64,000 nucleotides of DNA from Carpediemonas membranifera (taxonomy: Eukaryota; Fornicata). Within the stretch, counting starts at the first letter, position 1, and every line of letters begins with the position of its first letter. Of the stretch, positions 26,722 to 36,197 are shown in pieces. The position numbers and the translations under genes are program-made. The stretch spans positions 434,001 through 498,000 of the forward strand of contig JAHDYR010000066.1 of NCBI GenBank assembly GCA_019828565.1, in the 5' to 3' direction. Below the pieces are notes generated by a model. The model did no database searches and was not told the origin of the DNA. It was given only the letters and a program-made list of their open reading frames with translations.

Positions 26722-28365
26722 ATGTTGACTCGAGGGGCTGTCTTCACTGATAGCTGCTCTTCTATGGCTCTCCAACCAGCTTACCCTCCCAATCGCAGTT
26801 TAAGGATCATGCTCGCGAGGCGTCTTGCAATGGCTGACACAGAGTCACTTGAAAGCGCTGGAAGGACCAATGTAGTAGCTCTTATTCGCGACGTTCACAA
26901 GGCAATGCGGTCGATGATCGAGAACGATGTTGTGAAGTTTTTGATGAGCTTGACCCCGGAGGAGATCCAGAAGTTCGACAATGAGGTCTATATTGGCAGT
27001 ATCATCGAGATTCGCAGCGGTATGCACGCTCTCGCTGATCCGTTTCAGAAGAACTATGATTTCGAGTTTTCCACGTTCAAGCAGACGATGACGAATGAGT
27101 ATGTGGCGGCGTGCGTCGAGACGATGACGGAATGGATCCAAAGGCTGTCTCCCGATCTCGGTACGTGGAGCGAGCAGCATCAGTCGTACCAGCCGGCGAC
27201 GCCCTTCATCGTCCTGTCCATCTTGGTGCTCGTACCCGACGGGAACATGATCGAAAAGGTCGCTGGGTTCACCATCCTATCCAGAATCAGTGCCCTAACC
27301 TGCACCGCTAACATCGAGGCCATGATCGAGTTCTTTGAGCGGCTCCTGCTCGGCACACAGAAGATCAACGACAAGACATTCACGGACGACATCATGCTCG
27401 CAGACCTCTCAGCGCACATGTGGACGATCGCGTCCCACCTGATGATCCCGACGTCGTCCCCCGTGCACCGTGGCCGCGTCCTCTTGATGCTGTCTGTGCT
27501 CCTCGGGGAGCAGGTCGACCTGGCCGCGGTGAGGCCGGAGGTGACGCCCCTGATGGACCAGTCCGACGGGGCAGCCATGGACATCAGCGGCACCGCAGTC
27601 GACTCGCAGTTCTACGAGGCGACGTGGGCCCTCTGGGACGCCCTCCACAACTTCCCGGACGCCCTGGAGAACCCCACCCGCCTCCTCGACGCCGCCCGGA
27701 CCTTCCTGGACCTGCTGACGCGGCATGTGAGTGTGACCCGGCTGACCTGCCACAAGGCCCCCCCGCCTTTCATGAAGTCCGCCAGGCTGTTCAACCTTAT
27801 CGCAACAGACCAGAGGGCCCTGGGCGTTGTCGTCACGGGGCTGGGCGCGGCGCTGTCGACCTTGGCCCGAAGTGAAGCCGACCAGAGCAAGCGTGCCGGG
27901 GAGCTGCTGCGGGAGGTGCTCGAAGTGGCGGACGAGCACATGCCCGACGCTGCGGACATGGCGCGGAGGCTTGGACAGATTCAGGAGCACGAGGACGCTG
28001 AGATCGAGGTGATTGAGACGGCCGAGCTCGAGAACTGCCCCCAGCCCCGCATCGAGGTCGACGTCGAGGAGTTCGATGAGCTCGGCCTCATGAACCTCGG
28101 CTGCACTGAACTGGCGGCAGTGTGGGAGACGCATCACGAGGTCGAGGCGAATCACCACAAGACGGCTCTGGGTGATGTCATCGACGCCTGCGACTCCAAT
28201 GAGGACGCCGCATGGTTCGTGGCGTTGCGTGGTCTTGCAGAGAGCTCCGTGAAGGACTTCGAGGGCATATGCCGCGAGATGGCGACCCAGGCGACCATCC
28301 CGAGCGCCGTGCGGAAATACCAGGAGATTGTCGGGATTCCGGGGAAGCGCGCCAGGGTCGACTGA
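26722..28365 (+). CDS. THO complex subunit 1-like (THOC1/Hpr1)
   Basis: Up to 547 residues; later in-frame ATGs at 26809 and 26830 (MADTESLE) are equally possible starts. Mostly helical. The segment VDSQFYEATWALWDALHNF (about 290-310) aligns with THOC1 VDYNFYRKFWSLQDYFRN, and the following helices match in order (PPPFMKSARLFNLIATDQRAL). Near the C-terminus LGCTELAAVWE and the later AAWFVALRGLA also fit the family. THOC1 is part of the THO/TREX complex coupling transcription to mRNA export and R-loop prevention. No death domain is visible at the C-terminus, unlike the human protein. The call rests on pattern matches spread over the length, not on one strong motif. Confidence 0.62.
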   Translation: MLTRGAVFTDSCSSMALQPAYPPNRSLRIMLARRLAMADTESLESAGRTNVVALIRDVHKAMRSMIENDVVKFLMSLTPEEIQKFDNEVYIGSIIEIRSGMHALADPFQKNYDFEFSTFKQTMTNEYVAACVETMTEWIQRLSPDLGTWSEQHQSYQPATPFIVLSILVLVPDGNMIEKVAGFTILSRISALTCTANIEAMIEFFERLLLGTQKINDKTFTDDIMLADLSAHMWTIASHLMIPTSSPVHRGRVLLMLSVLLGEQVDLAAVRPEVTPLMDQSDGAAMDISGTAVDSQFYEATWALWDALHNFPDALENPTRLLDAARTFLDLLTRHVSVTRLTCHKAPPPFMKSARLFNLIATDQRALGVVVTGLGAALSTLARSEADQSKRAGELLREVLEVADEHMPDAADMARRLGQIQEHEDAEIEVIETAELENCPQPRIEVDVEEFDELGLMNLGCTELAAVWETHHEVEANHHKTALGDVIDACDSNEDAAWFVALRGLAESSVKDFEGICREMATQATIPSAVRKYQEIVGIPGKRARVD

Positions 28366-28395
28366 ACGGCGTGAATACTGTGGACTAAACGGATC

Positions 28396-29459
28396 ATGGG
28401 GCATTTATGTTTGTTACATGCGTTTTTGGCTGTTCTAAAACAGCAACATCGAAAGCCAGTCGTGAGAACGGCAACAGCAACATGGTCAGCACTTGCGGAG
28501 TTGGCGATTGCATTCCATTCAGGAGAAAGAAGATCTCCAACCTCCTCATCAAGAAGCGCTACCTCATTGACGGCGGGGAAGGTACACAGCTGGGGTCGGG
28601 GAGCTATGGCCGTGTATATGCGGGCCGCTGCATCGAAACTGGCACCGGTGTTGCTGTTAAGATTGAACGCCGAGGCCGTAACAGCCTACAGAAGGAGGCT
28701 GACATTCTCATCAGCCTCAAGGACGCTGGCGTTGAGGTCCCATCGGTCTATTTCTCGGGAAAACAGGGTCGATACAGCCTGCTCGTGATGGACCTGCTGG
28801 GCCCCACGCTCGAGGACGTGCTGCAGCTGGTCTGCCAGTACAAGCCGAGCGGGGCGAAGTCCTTCACACTCATCACGTCCATCGTCATCGCACTACGACT
28901 GCTCGACAACATGCAGAGCCTGCACATGGCCGGTGTGGTGCATCGGGACATCAAGCCCCAGAACTTCATCTTCACGCTGGACCCCCGAGAGAACCGGCTC
29001 GCCCTCATCGACTACGGTCTGTCGAAGAAGTTCAGCGCCATTAGGGCAGATACGAAGACTGACAAGCTGATTGGAACCCCGCGGTTTGCCTCCATCAAGG
29101 CGCACAAGGGCATGGCATATTCATACGGCGACGACCTCGAGAGCCTCGCATACACCCTCATTTACATAGCCAAGGGCTCACTGCCCTGGTGGGACGTCGA
29201 CGCCGAGACCCCGCAGGCTGGGTTTGAGATCATGCGCCGTAAGAAGCAGACGATGAGCGGCCCGGCCATCGCGGATGGACTGCCCTCCGTGTTTGGCGAG
29301 ATGATCGACTCGGCCCGAAACCTCGAGTTCGGGACCCTCCCGGACTATGACCGGATCCGTGCGGGATTCCGGTCCCAGCTGATCGCCCACCACGGGACCG
29401 GGACGCCTGCAGACCTGGCCATGATCCGGTGCGACTGGGCGGTGTTCGCTGACGTGTGA
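28396..29459 (+). CDS. Casein kinase 1 family protein kinase, probable 35-nt intron
   Basis: The kinase domain (LGSGSYGRVYAG, AVKIERR, then VVHRDIKPQNF and IDYGLSKKF in place of DFG) follows the CK1 pattern, including the SIKAHKG motif that replaces APE. The simplest model joins 28396-28408 (MGHL) across an intron at 28409-28443 to 28444-29459, giving 342 residues. An in-frame ATG at 28407 overlaps the donor and gives 350 residues without splicing. An ATG at 28482 is a further option. With splicing the N-terminus is MGHLSTS, which could be myristoylated. CK1 kinases phosphorylate acidic or primed sites in many pathways. Tail is short. GTAAAT follows the stop. Confidence 0.88.
28409..28443 (+). 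other. Probable intron near CK1 start (35 nt)
   Basis: GTTTGT donor, TTCTAAAACAG acceptor. Phase is correct for the ATG at 28396. Confidence 0.55.
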
Positions 29460-29625
29460 GGCCCCTGGGTGCTGTGATGATATGACACTAAGGTGCGGGG
29501 CGATGTAAATGATAAGCGTCAGGTCGGATCATCGAAGGTTGCATCCCTGCTTCCTTTATAAATGGCCATGACTCACCTTTCACCGCATCATAAAGCCTCT
29601 ATAGTTTATAAGCAAGTCCCTTCAG

Positions 29626-31614
29626 TCACTTCCGGTTCATCTTATGGACGGACACGCTGCCGTCGTCGTGCCCGAGGAGGAGCTCCCCAGACGACGCCCC
29701 GCTGCAGTTCACGGCAAACGTTGTGTGTTGCAGCTCAACGGACAGCACTCTGAGCCCGGTGCTCGGGTCGTGGACCGAGATGTTGCCCGCGACAGTCGAC
29801 GAGTAGATGAAGCCGTCCGGGCCGCAGATGACGCTCACAGCCGGCGTGTCGGTGATGAGGATCTGCTCTGACGCCAGGGTGTCCGCGCTCATCGTCCTGA
29901 GCTCACCGGCGACTGCAGCAACGCGCTTGCTGGACGTCGACAGCGATGTGACGGGCTCGGTGAGCTGCATGCGGATGGCCTCCTCCATGGAGCTTGACCA
30001 GCCCACGATGAGCCCGCTGTCGTCCCCGGTGAACATCGACCCGCTCTGGTTGTGGCAGACGCACCGCACGGGCACAGTGTGGGTCATCAGCGCCTGCTCG
30101 ATGACACCGTCGTCCGTGCTGATCACAGTCACCCGGCCGGACTGGTACCCGATGACCGCGGACCGGCTGTACAGGCTGACACACAGCGGCATGCCGTCCC
30201 TCGGGTCGAGGTGGATGATGTTGTCCGGTGCCTCTGCCGCTGCCCTGCTCGCGTGCTCCGGGTCGGACAGCCGCTCCCACAGCAGGGGTAGCTTGAACAC
30301 GGCCATGGTCCCGTCCTCGGAGACGGACACCGCACGGGCGCCCTGCACGGAGATGGCGACGACGGGTCGGGTGTGAGCCTTGTACGTCGCGACAATGATC
30401 TCTCCGCTGACCGCGCAGACGGACACCTCACCCGAGTCGTGGCCGGACCAGGTCAGCAGGCCGTCCATCGTCACCGCCGTCACGGAAGAGGTCGCCGGGT
30501 GCAGCTCCGTCGGGGGCACCTTGCTGAGCCGGGGGACGGGCTTCTGTAGTGGCGCCGTCCTGAAGCAGACGGAGGGGTCGTTCTTGCCCGCGGGCATCAG
30601 TACGTCGTAGTCGAAGGGATCGTCCGTGTCGGGCAGTGGGCCGTCCTGCGGCAGCGTCTTGAACCGCAGCGAGAGGGTGAATGCCGGGTGGACGCGACGG
30701 TCCTTGACTGCCTTGTCCAGCTGGTTCTTGGGGAACTCGACGGTATCCCCGCTGACGAAAGAGGTGTGGAACGCAGCCCGGGCGACGGCCTGTGCGCTGG
30801 CAGACTTCATAGGTTTGTGCTTCACGACGATGCTGATGTCGCCGAGGAGGCTGACCTGTGTGCTAAGGGTCGCCGTGTCGCCCGGCTCGACCGGCTCCGG
30901 GTCGCCCATCCAAGCGCTGTTGAAGATGAGCCGCGACCCCGAGGAGATCTGCACCACGGGCCGAAATAGCCCGCCCTCGACTGCAGGACAGTGGCTGAGC
31001 GTGATGCCGAGCACAGCGATGGGCGTGGGTGCCGGTGCGATGCGGGTCTTGAGAACCTGGTGGAAGTATCCGACGTACCGCACCTGGGACGGGACAGACA
31101 CGCCCTGCTCCTTCGCCGACCTCTTGCACGCGAAGAACGTCAGGGCGTCCATGGGGTCGGTGAACAGGCCGGCGTATGCCAGGAAGCAGGCGATGACGGT
31201 GCCAGTCCGCCCCCGCCCCGCCAGACAGTGGACAATGACAACGTTGTCTGGGTCTGCAGACAGCCAGCTGTAGATGTTCTTGCAGATCTTAAAGAGGAGT
31301 GAGAGGGGCGGTGAGTGGTGATCTGGGAATCCGAACTCGAGTACCTGGTTGTCGAATTTCGTGTAATCATATGGCCTCTCGGACAAATTGTAGATAAGAT
31401 AGTGGTTCCTGTGATGTCGTTCTAACATGGCTGCTACTTCGTTGATGTCATTCCTATATAATGCCTCGCTTTTGGCTGCTGGGAAACCCATGGCAATGAT
31501 CCGGTCTGTAATGTATGTCAAATCCAGGTCAAACGCTCCATCTTGATACCTAACACGGGTTCCTGACACCTTCCCGCGTAATCCCCTGCTCAAATTGGTG
31601 AGAAGGCTCGGCAT
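29626..31614 (-). CDS. PTEN-like lipid phosphatase fused to WD40-type propeller
   Basis: I start at the ATG at 31614 (MPSLLTNLSRGL). The frame is open to 31800, but that stretch holds the ATAAAT signal of the upstream DRC4 gene. Residues about 20-190 match the PTEN phosphatase domain: FDLDLTYITDRIIAMGFPA, YNLSERPYDYTKFDNQV and the P-loop HCLAGRGRTGT. In human PTEN the loop is HCKAGKGRTG, so two lysines that favour PIP3 become Leu and Arg. Residues about 200-350 are a C2 domain. Residues about 370-662 show repeated GHDSGEVSVCAVSGE and DGTMAVFK units, consistent with a C-terminal beta-propeller that canonical PTEN lacks. The protein probably dephosphorylates 3-phosphoinositides; the propeller would recruit partners. 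Confidence 0.85.
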   Translation of the reverse strand: MPSLLTNLSRGLRGKVSGTRVRYQDGAFDLDLTYITDRIIAMGFPAAKSEALYRNDINEVAAMLERHHRNHYLIYNLSERPYDYTKFDNQVLEFGFPDHHSPPLSLLFKICKNIYSWLSADPDNVVIVHCLAGRGRTGTVIACFLAYAGLFTDPMDALTFFACKRSAKEQGVSVPSQVRYVGYFHQVLKTRIAPAPTPIAVLGITLSHCPAVEGGLFRPVVQISSGSRLIFNSAWMGDPEPVEPGDTATLSTQVSLLGDISIVVKHKPMKSASAQAVARAAFHTSFVSGDTVEFPKNQLDKAVKDRRVHPAFTLSLRFKTLPQDGPLPDTDDPFDYDVLMPAGKNDPSVCFRTAPLQKPVPRLSKVPPTELHPATSSVTAVTMDGLLTWSGHDSGEVSVCAVSGEIIVATYKAHTRPVVAISVQGARAVSVSEDGTMAVFKLPLLWERLSDPEHASRAAAEAPDNIIHLDPRDGMPLCVSLYSRSAVIGYQSGRVTVISTDDGVIEQALMTHTVPVRCVCHNQSGSMFTGDDSGLIVGWSSSMEEAIRMQLTEPVTSLSTSSKRVAAVAGELRTMSADTLASEQILITDTPAVSVICGPDGFIYSSTVAGNISVHDPSTGLRVLSVELQHTTFAVNCSGASSGELLLGHDDGSVSVHKMNRK

Positions 31615-31805
31615 GCCGTTCAATTTTGCCTTATCCTGCGCATTCCTGCTGGCCCAGTAGCAGTGGGAGGAACCGCGCCGAACAGTGCGCGACAAGGCCG
31701 TACCTGAACACGGGGAGCCTCTGACTTTCGGCCCGATCCGTTCTCGTCGGAAGATTGGCCTCACCCCGTGCTGAACGGCCATCCTGTAATTTATATCCAC
31801 GGCGA

Positions 31806-33218
31806 TTACTCCATAGCGGCGAGCTCCTTGATGTTACTGAACTCCTCGTATGGGATCGAATACTCGGTGAGCTTGGCCCTGTACGTCGCCAGCGCGTCGT
31901 TGTGCATCTTACGCACCCTGGCGAGCTCGATGTGCAGGTTCTGGATGATCCTGTTCTTGCCCTCCATGAGGTCCTCGAGCTTCTTCCGGGCCGTACCGAG
32001 CACCGAGGAGTCCAGATTGGCCGCCTTCAGCACCTCGCTCAGCTGGGCGTCGCGCTTCTCCATCTCGTTGACGGCCGTGTTGAGCTTCTGCTTGAGGATC
32101 TCCTCCCGCATTACGCCCCGGCTCTCGACCTCGTGCACGGCGTCCTCGAAGTTGGAGTACAGCTCGTCCTGTTCATCCTGGAGCGCGCTGAATGCCTGAG
32201 ACAGCTCCTCCTTCTCCCACTCCAGCGCCCTCGTCCTACTCTCGAGCACGGCGACCCTCGCCCGGGCCGCCTTCAGGCTGTCCTTGTCCTTGTCGTAGTT
32301 CGTCAGCTGCACCTTCTGGTCCTCAACGTTCTTGAGGGCGCGGTGCAGCGGGTCAGCCAGCCTGCGGTTCTCCTGGGCAATCTCGAACATGAGCTTCTCG
32401 TTGGCGGCCTCTTTCTTCTTCATCTCCGCAAGCTCCTCCTTGAGTGTCTTGATGAGGTCCATGTTGTTGTGGGTGATGTCGTTATAGTACGCCTTGATCT
32501 CCTGGTATGCCGTCGCATGCTTCTTCATGAGCGCGTTGATGTGTGCGTTCTTACGCTCCTCGACCTCGTGGATCTCGGCCTTCCGTTTCAGCTCAAGCTC
32601 CTCGGACAGCTCCCGGCTACGCTTCTCCCACCGTTGCAGGGCCTCCTGCATCTGCCGCTCGTGCTCTTGCCGCAGCATCGTGACGTTTCGGTCGTACTCT
32701 TGACGCAGGTTGTCGACAAGCTCCTGGTTGCCGAGCTCCATCTCGCGCATGTTGCGGAGGACCTGCCGCTTGTCGTCCTTGATCTCGGCTTCGGTGTCCT
32801 GGTGGTCGTTGGCGGCTGCACGGAGCATCTCCTCGTGCTGGATCGACTGCTCCGCGAGCTGTGAGTGGTTGACGTACAGAAGGTCCTTGGTCGCCTGCTG
32901 GTACACCTTCACCTGCACGCTGTGGCGCTCCATCAGCTCCTGTAGCTCGCGTTCCTTGCTCTTGATCAGTGCCTTGGATTCCTCAAGCCGGTTCACAGTG
33001 GCCTCGTACAGCTGCTGGATCTTGTCGCGTTCAGCCTGATAGTAGTTGCGCTCCTTGGATTCAAGCTCGCGCTGCTGCTGCTCGTTTTCGAACTCGATTT
33101 TCAGATCATCATATTGCTTCTGGAGCTCCTCGAGCTTGGAGGGCCCTGTTTCGCCCTTAACACCCTTCTTCCCCTTCTTTCCCTTCTTTCCCTTCTTGCC
33201 TTTTCCTTTCGGCGGCAT
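31806..33218 (-). CDS. GAS8: Dynein regulatory complex subunit 4 (GAS8/DRC4)
   Basis: A 470-residue, nearly full-length coiled coil. After a Lys/Gly-rich start (GKKGKKGKKGKKG), residues ~45-470 align throughout with human GAS8: RNYYQAERDKIQQLYE, HEVEERKNAHINALM, IKAYYNDITHNNM, ENRRLADPLHRA, NYDKDKDSL and LAARVRKMHND-type blocks. DRC4 is a core coiled-coil subunit of the nexin-dynein regulatory complex linking axonemal doublets and tuning dynein. Its presence implies motile cilia or flagella. Length matches the family (478 in human). An ATAAAT signal follows the stop closely. Confidence 0.96.
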   Translation of the reverse strand: MPPKGKGKKGKKGKKGKKGVKGETGPSKLEELQKQYDDLKIEFENEQQQRELESKERNYYQAERDKIQQLYEATVNRLEESKALIKSKERELQELMERHSVQVKVYQQATKDLLYVNHSQLAEQSIQHEEMLRAAANDHQDTEAEIKDDKRQVLRNMREMELGNQELVDNLRQEYDRNVTMLRQEHERQMQEALQRWEKRSRELSEELELKRKAEIHEVEERKNAHINALMKKHATAYQEIKAYYNDITHNNMDLIKTLKEELAEMKKKEAANEKLMFEIAQENRRLADPLHRALKNVEDQKVQLTNYDKDKDSLKAARARVAVLESRTRALEWEKEELSQAFSALQDEQDELYSNFEDAVHEVESRGVMREEILKQKLNTAVNEMEKRDAQLSEVLKAANLDSSVLGTARKKLEDLMEGKNRIIQNLHIELARVRKMHNDALATYRAKLTEYSIPYEEFSNIKELAAME

Positions 33219-33449
33219 TCCTTGTCCGTTTGGCGATTTTTTGTGTTGTTGCTACCCGATATACGTAAGTGGACCATAAACGTGTAAACAGTCGGAAGGG
33301 CGAGGTCATATGCCGATCACATGATGTGTATACGCTGTGGCGTCCTTTGTTGGGCCACGGCCACAAGTCTCATACCATAACCATCTCGTCAACCAGACAG
33401 ACAAGGGGCGTTTACTTTCAATATATTCCATACAAGTATACCGGTAACC

Positions 33450-34190
33450 TCACCGGAACGTGTGGAGCAGCCCCAGTGCGACAAATTCGAGTCGCCGCAA
33501 GTCGGCTGGCAGAGAGGCACAGAGCTGCCTCACTGGGTCACTCTGCAGCGCAGGGTCGATCGCCGGGTCGTCATCCGATAGAATGATGCGGAAGTCACCC
33601 TGCCCCAGGGACATGGTCACAACTATCTGCCCGTCGTCGCCTGGCGCCGACCGTATGTCGGTCCCCCCCACACAGGCCTCCTCGGTCGCCTTGTCCGCAT
33701 TGATCTCGTCCATTGTTTGCCTGTACCGGGCCAGCGCCTTGTGGACGTCGTCCTTGACCTGCTCGAGCCGCTCCTCGTGGTCCGTCCGTGCCCGCTTAAG
33801 CTCGGCCTCCCGAAGCACTGGCAGATCCGCACGGGTTTCAAGCTGCTGCTCGAGTTTCTCTAGAGCTGCTGCTGTGTCTGAGTATGTGACGTTGGAGTGA
33901 GAGTTCTTCGCTTGAGCGTCTGTCGTCTCGCGGAGCTCCTGTAATTGTTCGTTCGCCTTGTCCACCTCCTCGGTCAGGTCCGTAGACAGCCTGTCAATGT
34001 CAGTGTAGTACTGCAGCCACTCATGGTCTGTGAAAATGTCAAAAGTTGCCTCAGTGCTCCCAGAGACTCCGAGATCTTCGTCCTCATCGCTAGATGTCTC
34101 TTTGCTGGGGTCCAATAGCCGACTAAGTATGTATTGCATCCTATATAGCTTCTGAATATCCTCAAAAACGTCCTCCAGTGTCTCCGTCAT
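33450..34190 (-). CDS. Coiled-coil protein with small C-terminal domain (possible RWD, Spc24/25-like)
   Basis: From the ATG at 34190 (MTETLEDVFEDIQKLYRM) the product is 246 residues. Residues ~15-45 are Ser/Asp-rich; ~60-165 form a coiled coil (LSTDLTEEVDKANEQLQEL, LEKLEQQLETRADL). The last ~65 residues look like a small alpha/beta domain (QIVVTMSLGQGDFRIILSD, then DLRRLEFVALGLLHTFR). The coiled coil followed by a short strand-strand-helix domain resembles kinetochore Spc24/Spc25 RWD proteins, but the similarity is weak and could be convergent. GTAAAC follows the stop. Confidence 0.6.
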   Translation of the reverse strand: MTETLEDVFEDIQKLYRMQYILSRLLDPSKETSSDEDEDLGVSGSTEATFDIFTDHEWLQYYTDIDRLSTDLTEEVDKANEQLQELRETTDAQAKNSHSNVTYSDTAAALEKLEQQLETRADLPVLREAELKRARTDHEERLEQVKDDVHKALARYRQTMDEINADKATEEACVGGTDIRSAPGDDGQIVVTMSLGQGDFRIILSDDDPAIDPALQSDPVRQLCASLPADLRRLEFVALGLLHTFR

Positions 34191-34509
34191 GGTGAAGGAA
34201 CGATTTCGGGGTGATGACGCGCGGAAATTTGAGAGCGACTTGGCGCAGTCAGAGGCGGTGAGTATTGGCTGTCCGGCGTCACTGGGTCCCACGCAGAGCA
34301 TCACACTGCCTATTTGAGAGGAGAATTTTAAGCGGCAGCTTCGAACAAGGGTTGGGTGGGTTTCATCTGAGGAGCCAACACTTATGGCTTCCGGACACCG
34401 TTTTCGCCACAAGGCCCAGTCGCATCGACTTCGAATCCATGCTCAGATGCTCGGATTGAGATTCTGGTGTGTCACATGGATAGAAAAACGATAGAAAATT
34501 GCAAGAGCT
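34191..34509. other. Divergent intergenic region
   Basis: 319 bp between the coiled-coil gene (minus) and mannose-6-phosphate isomerase (plus); it must hold both promoters. I see no conserved motif beyond AT-richer stretches near 34485-34505. Confidence 0.5.
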
Positions 34510-35919
34510 ATGGTGACGAGTACAGGCGTCGCCGAAAACTCGCTCGTACAAGTAGTAACACAGGCAAGGCGCGATCTTCTTCAGGTGCTCTCATTTGTAT
34601 CTTTATCCCCAAATGATGGACTCCACGCCATGGAGCAGAACAAGGAGCTCTATCAGTCTCTTTATGGCCTTGTAGCCGATATTAAGGAGTCGCTGGATGA
34701 CGACGGCACGGTTTCTGCCTTTCCCAACGCTCCATCCGGCTCTCGGAACAAACCACATTTCCAGCCGCCCCATGCCAGCAACCGGCCATCCGTGGGTCAG
34801 CCCACTATCGCGCTAGATCTGCTCCTACACCCCGTCCACCCGGCCGTGCAGCACTATCCCTGGGGCCGTCAGGCGCCATGTCTCGTCAGCACCATGGCGG
34901 GGAGTGCAGACGGCACGGAACCCTGGGCCGAAGCATGGTACGGCATCCACCCCAAGGCCCCTTCAACGGTGGCGACCGTTCCGCTGTCCGACTTCACCGC
35001 GGCCCACCCATCCCTCGGCCGGCCGACGTTCCTGCTCAAGGCCCTCTCCATCGCCAAGCCGCTGTCGATCCAGGCCCACCCCGACCAAGAGCTCGCAGCC
35101 ACACTCCATGCCCGCCGGCCGGACATCTACCCGGACGCCTCACACAAGCCGGAGCTCATGATCGCAGTGAAGCCGACAGGGCTGCTGTGCGGGTTCAAGA
35201 CATCAGCGGAGATCGTAGCATTGATGGATAGCCTACCGGCTGTCCGCGCAGCATTAGGAGCATGCTTTGCAGAATATCGACAGAATCCGGAAGTGGGACT
35301 CAAGCAGTGTCTCGCCCACCTGTTCGACCACCCCGAGACCCACGAGGCCGCCATTGCCGAGCTCGTTGCCGTGGACGGCGTGGCGGCGTTCGTCCACGGC
35401 TTCTTCGGCACGGACGTCGGCGTCATTGTCGCCGCCCTCCTCGAGCACCGCACGCTGCAGCCCGGGGAGGCGGTGTTCATCCCGGCCAACGAGCTGCACT
35501 GCTACCTCAGCGGCGAGGGCATCGAGGTCATGGTGTCCTCAGACAACGTCGTCCGGTGCGGGCTGACGGGCAAGCTCATCGACACCGACACGCTGCTCGG
35601 GATGATAACAGGCAAGCACACGGGCATGGCCATGGTCATTCCACCGCCTGAGGGCCCATTCCGGTCCTACAAGTGCCTCGCGCCGTTTCAGGTTCTCCGC
35701 GTCACCCTCGATGATGAGTTCAAGGAGGCAGCCGTGGGCCCAACGGCCGGGCCGCTCTTCATCCTGTGTCTGTCCGGGAATGTCCTCGTGGCCACGCCCA
35801 CCGGTCAGTCCGTTGCCATCCAGACGAGTCAGTGTCTGTTCGCCGGACACGAGCTGGGACTCAGCGGACTGACGCTGAGCGGCGCCGGAGACGTGTTTAT
35901 AGTTGCCGGCACTCAGTAG
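34510..35919 (+). CDS. MPI: Mannose-6-phosphate isomerase, type I, with N-terminal extension
   Basis: Interconverts mannose-6-phosphate and fructose-6-phosphate, feeding GDP-mannose and glycosylation. Zinc-site and active-site blocks are present: LSIQAHPDQELA, ASHKPELMIAV and ELHCYLSGEGIE, plus VMVSSDNVVRCGLTGK with the catalytic Arg. The canonical fold begins only near residue 103 (LLLHPVHPAVQHYPWG). The preceding ~100 residues form a helical segment (QARRDLLQVLSFVSL, NKELYQSLYGLVADIKESLDDD) and a Pro-rich linker that normal MPIs lack. The ATG at 34510 opens the frame. Internal ATGs in the extension, such as the one at 34630, could shorten it but not remove it. ATAAAT follows the stop. Confidence 0.92.
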   Translation: MVTSTGVAENSLVQVVTQARRDLLQVLSFVSLSPNDGLHAMEQNKELYQSLYGLVADIKESLDDDGTVSAFPNAPSGSRNKPHFQPPHASNRPSVGQPTIALDLLLHPVHPAVQHYPWGRQAPCLVSTMAGSADGTEPWAEAWYGIHPKAPSTVATVPLSDFTAAHPSLGRPTFLLKALSIAKPLSIQAHPDQELAATLHARRPDIYPDASHKPELMIAVKPTGLLCGFKTSAEIVALMDSLPAVRAALGACFAEYRQNPEVGLKQCLAHLFDHPETHEAAIAELVAVDGVAAFVHGFFGTDVGVIVAALLEHRTLQPGEAVFIPANELHCYLSGEGIEVMVSSDNVVRCGLTGKLIDTDTLLGMITGKHTGMAMVIPPPEGPFRSYKCLAPFQVLRVTLDDEFKEAAVGPTAGPLFILCLSGNVLVATPTGQSVAIQTSQCLFAGHELGLSGLTLSGAGDVFIVAGTQ

Positions 35920-36197
35920 CATAAATAGTCCGAGTTTTATTTGGCCGAGGAGGGGCCTGTGTGATGGTAAGGGTAGCCTCAGCGACCGTTGCCATCTCCC
36001 TTAAAGCCAGTGTGATGACGCATGTGAGTCTTTTTACCAACCCCACAGCCGCAATGGGCATAAAGCACTGGCGGATGGCCTTCTTTGTCTCAGTCAGCTC
36101 GCTAAGATCCTGGAAAGCCAGTAGATCAGGTCACTGCCTTCTTAACGACGACCATTTATGATCCAGGGGAAACACCAGGAGACACCGGCTAAGATCA

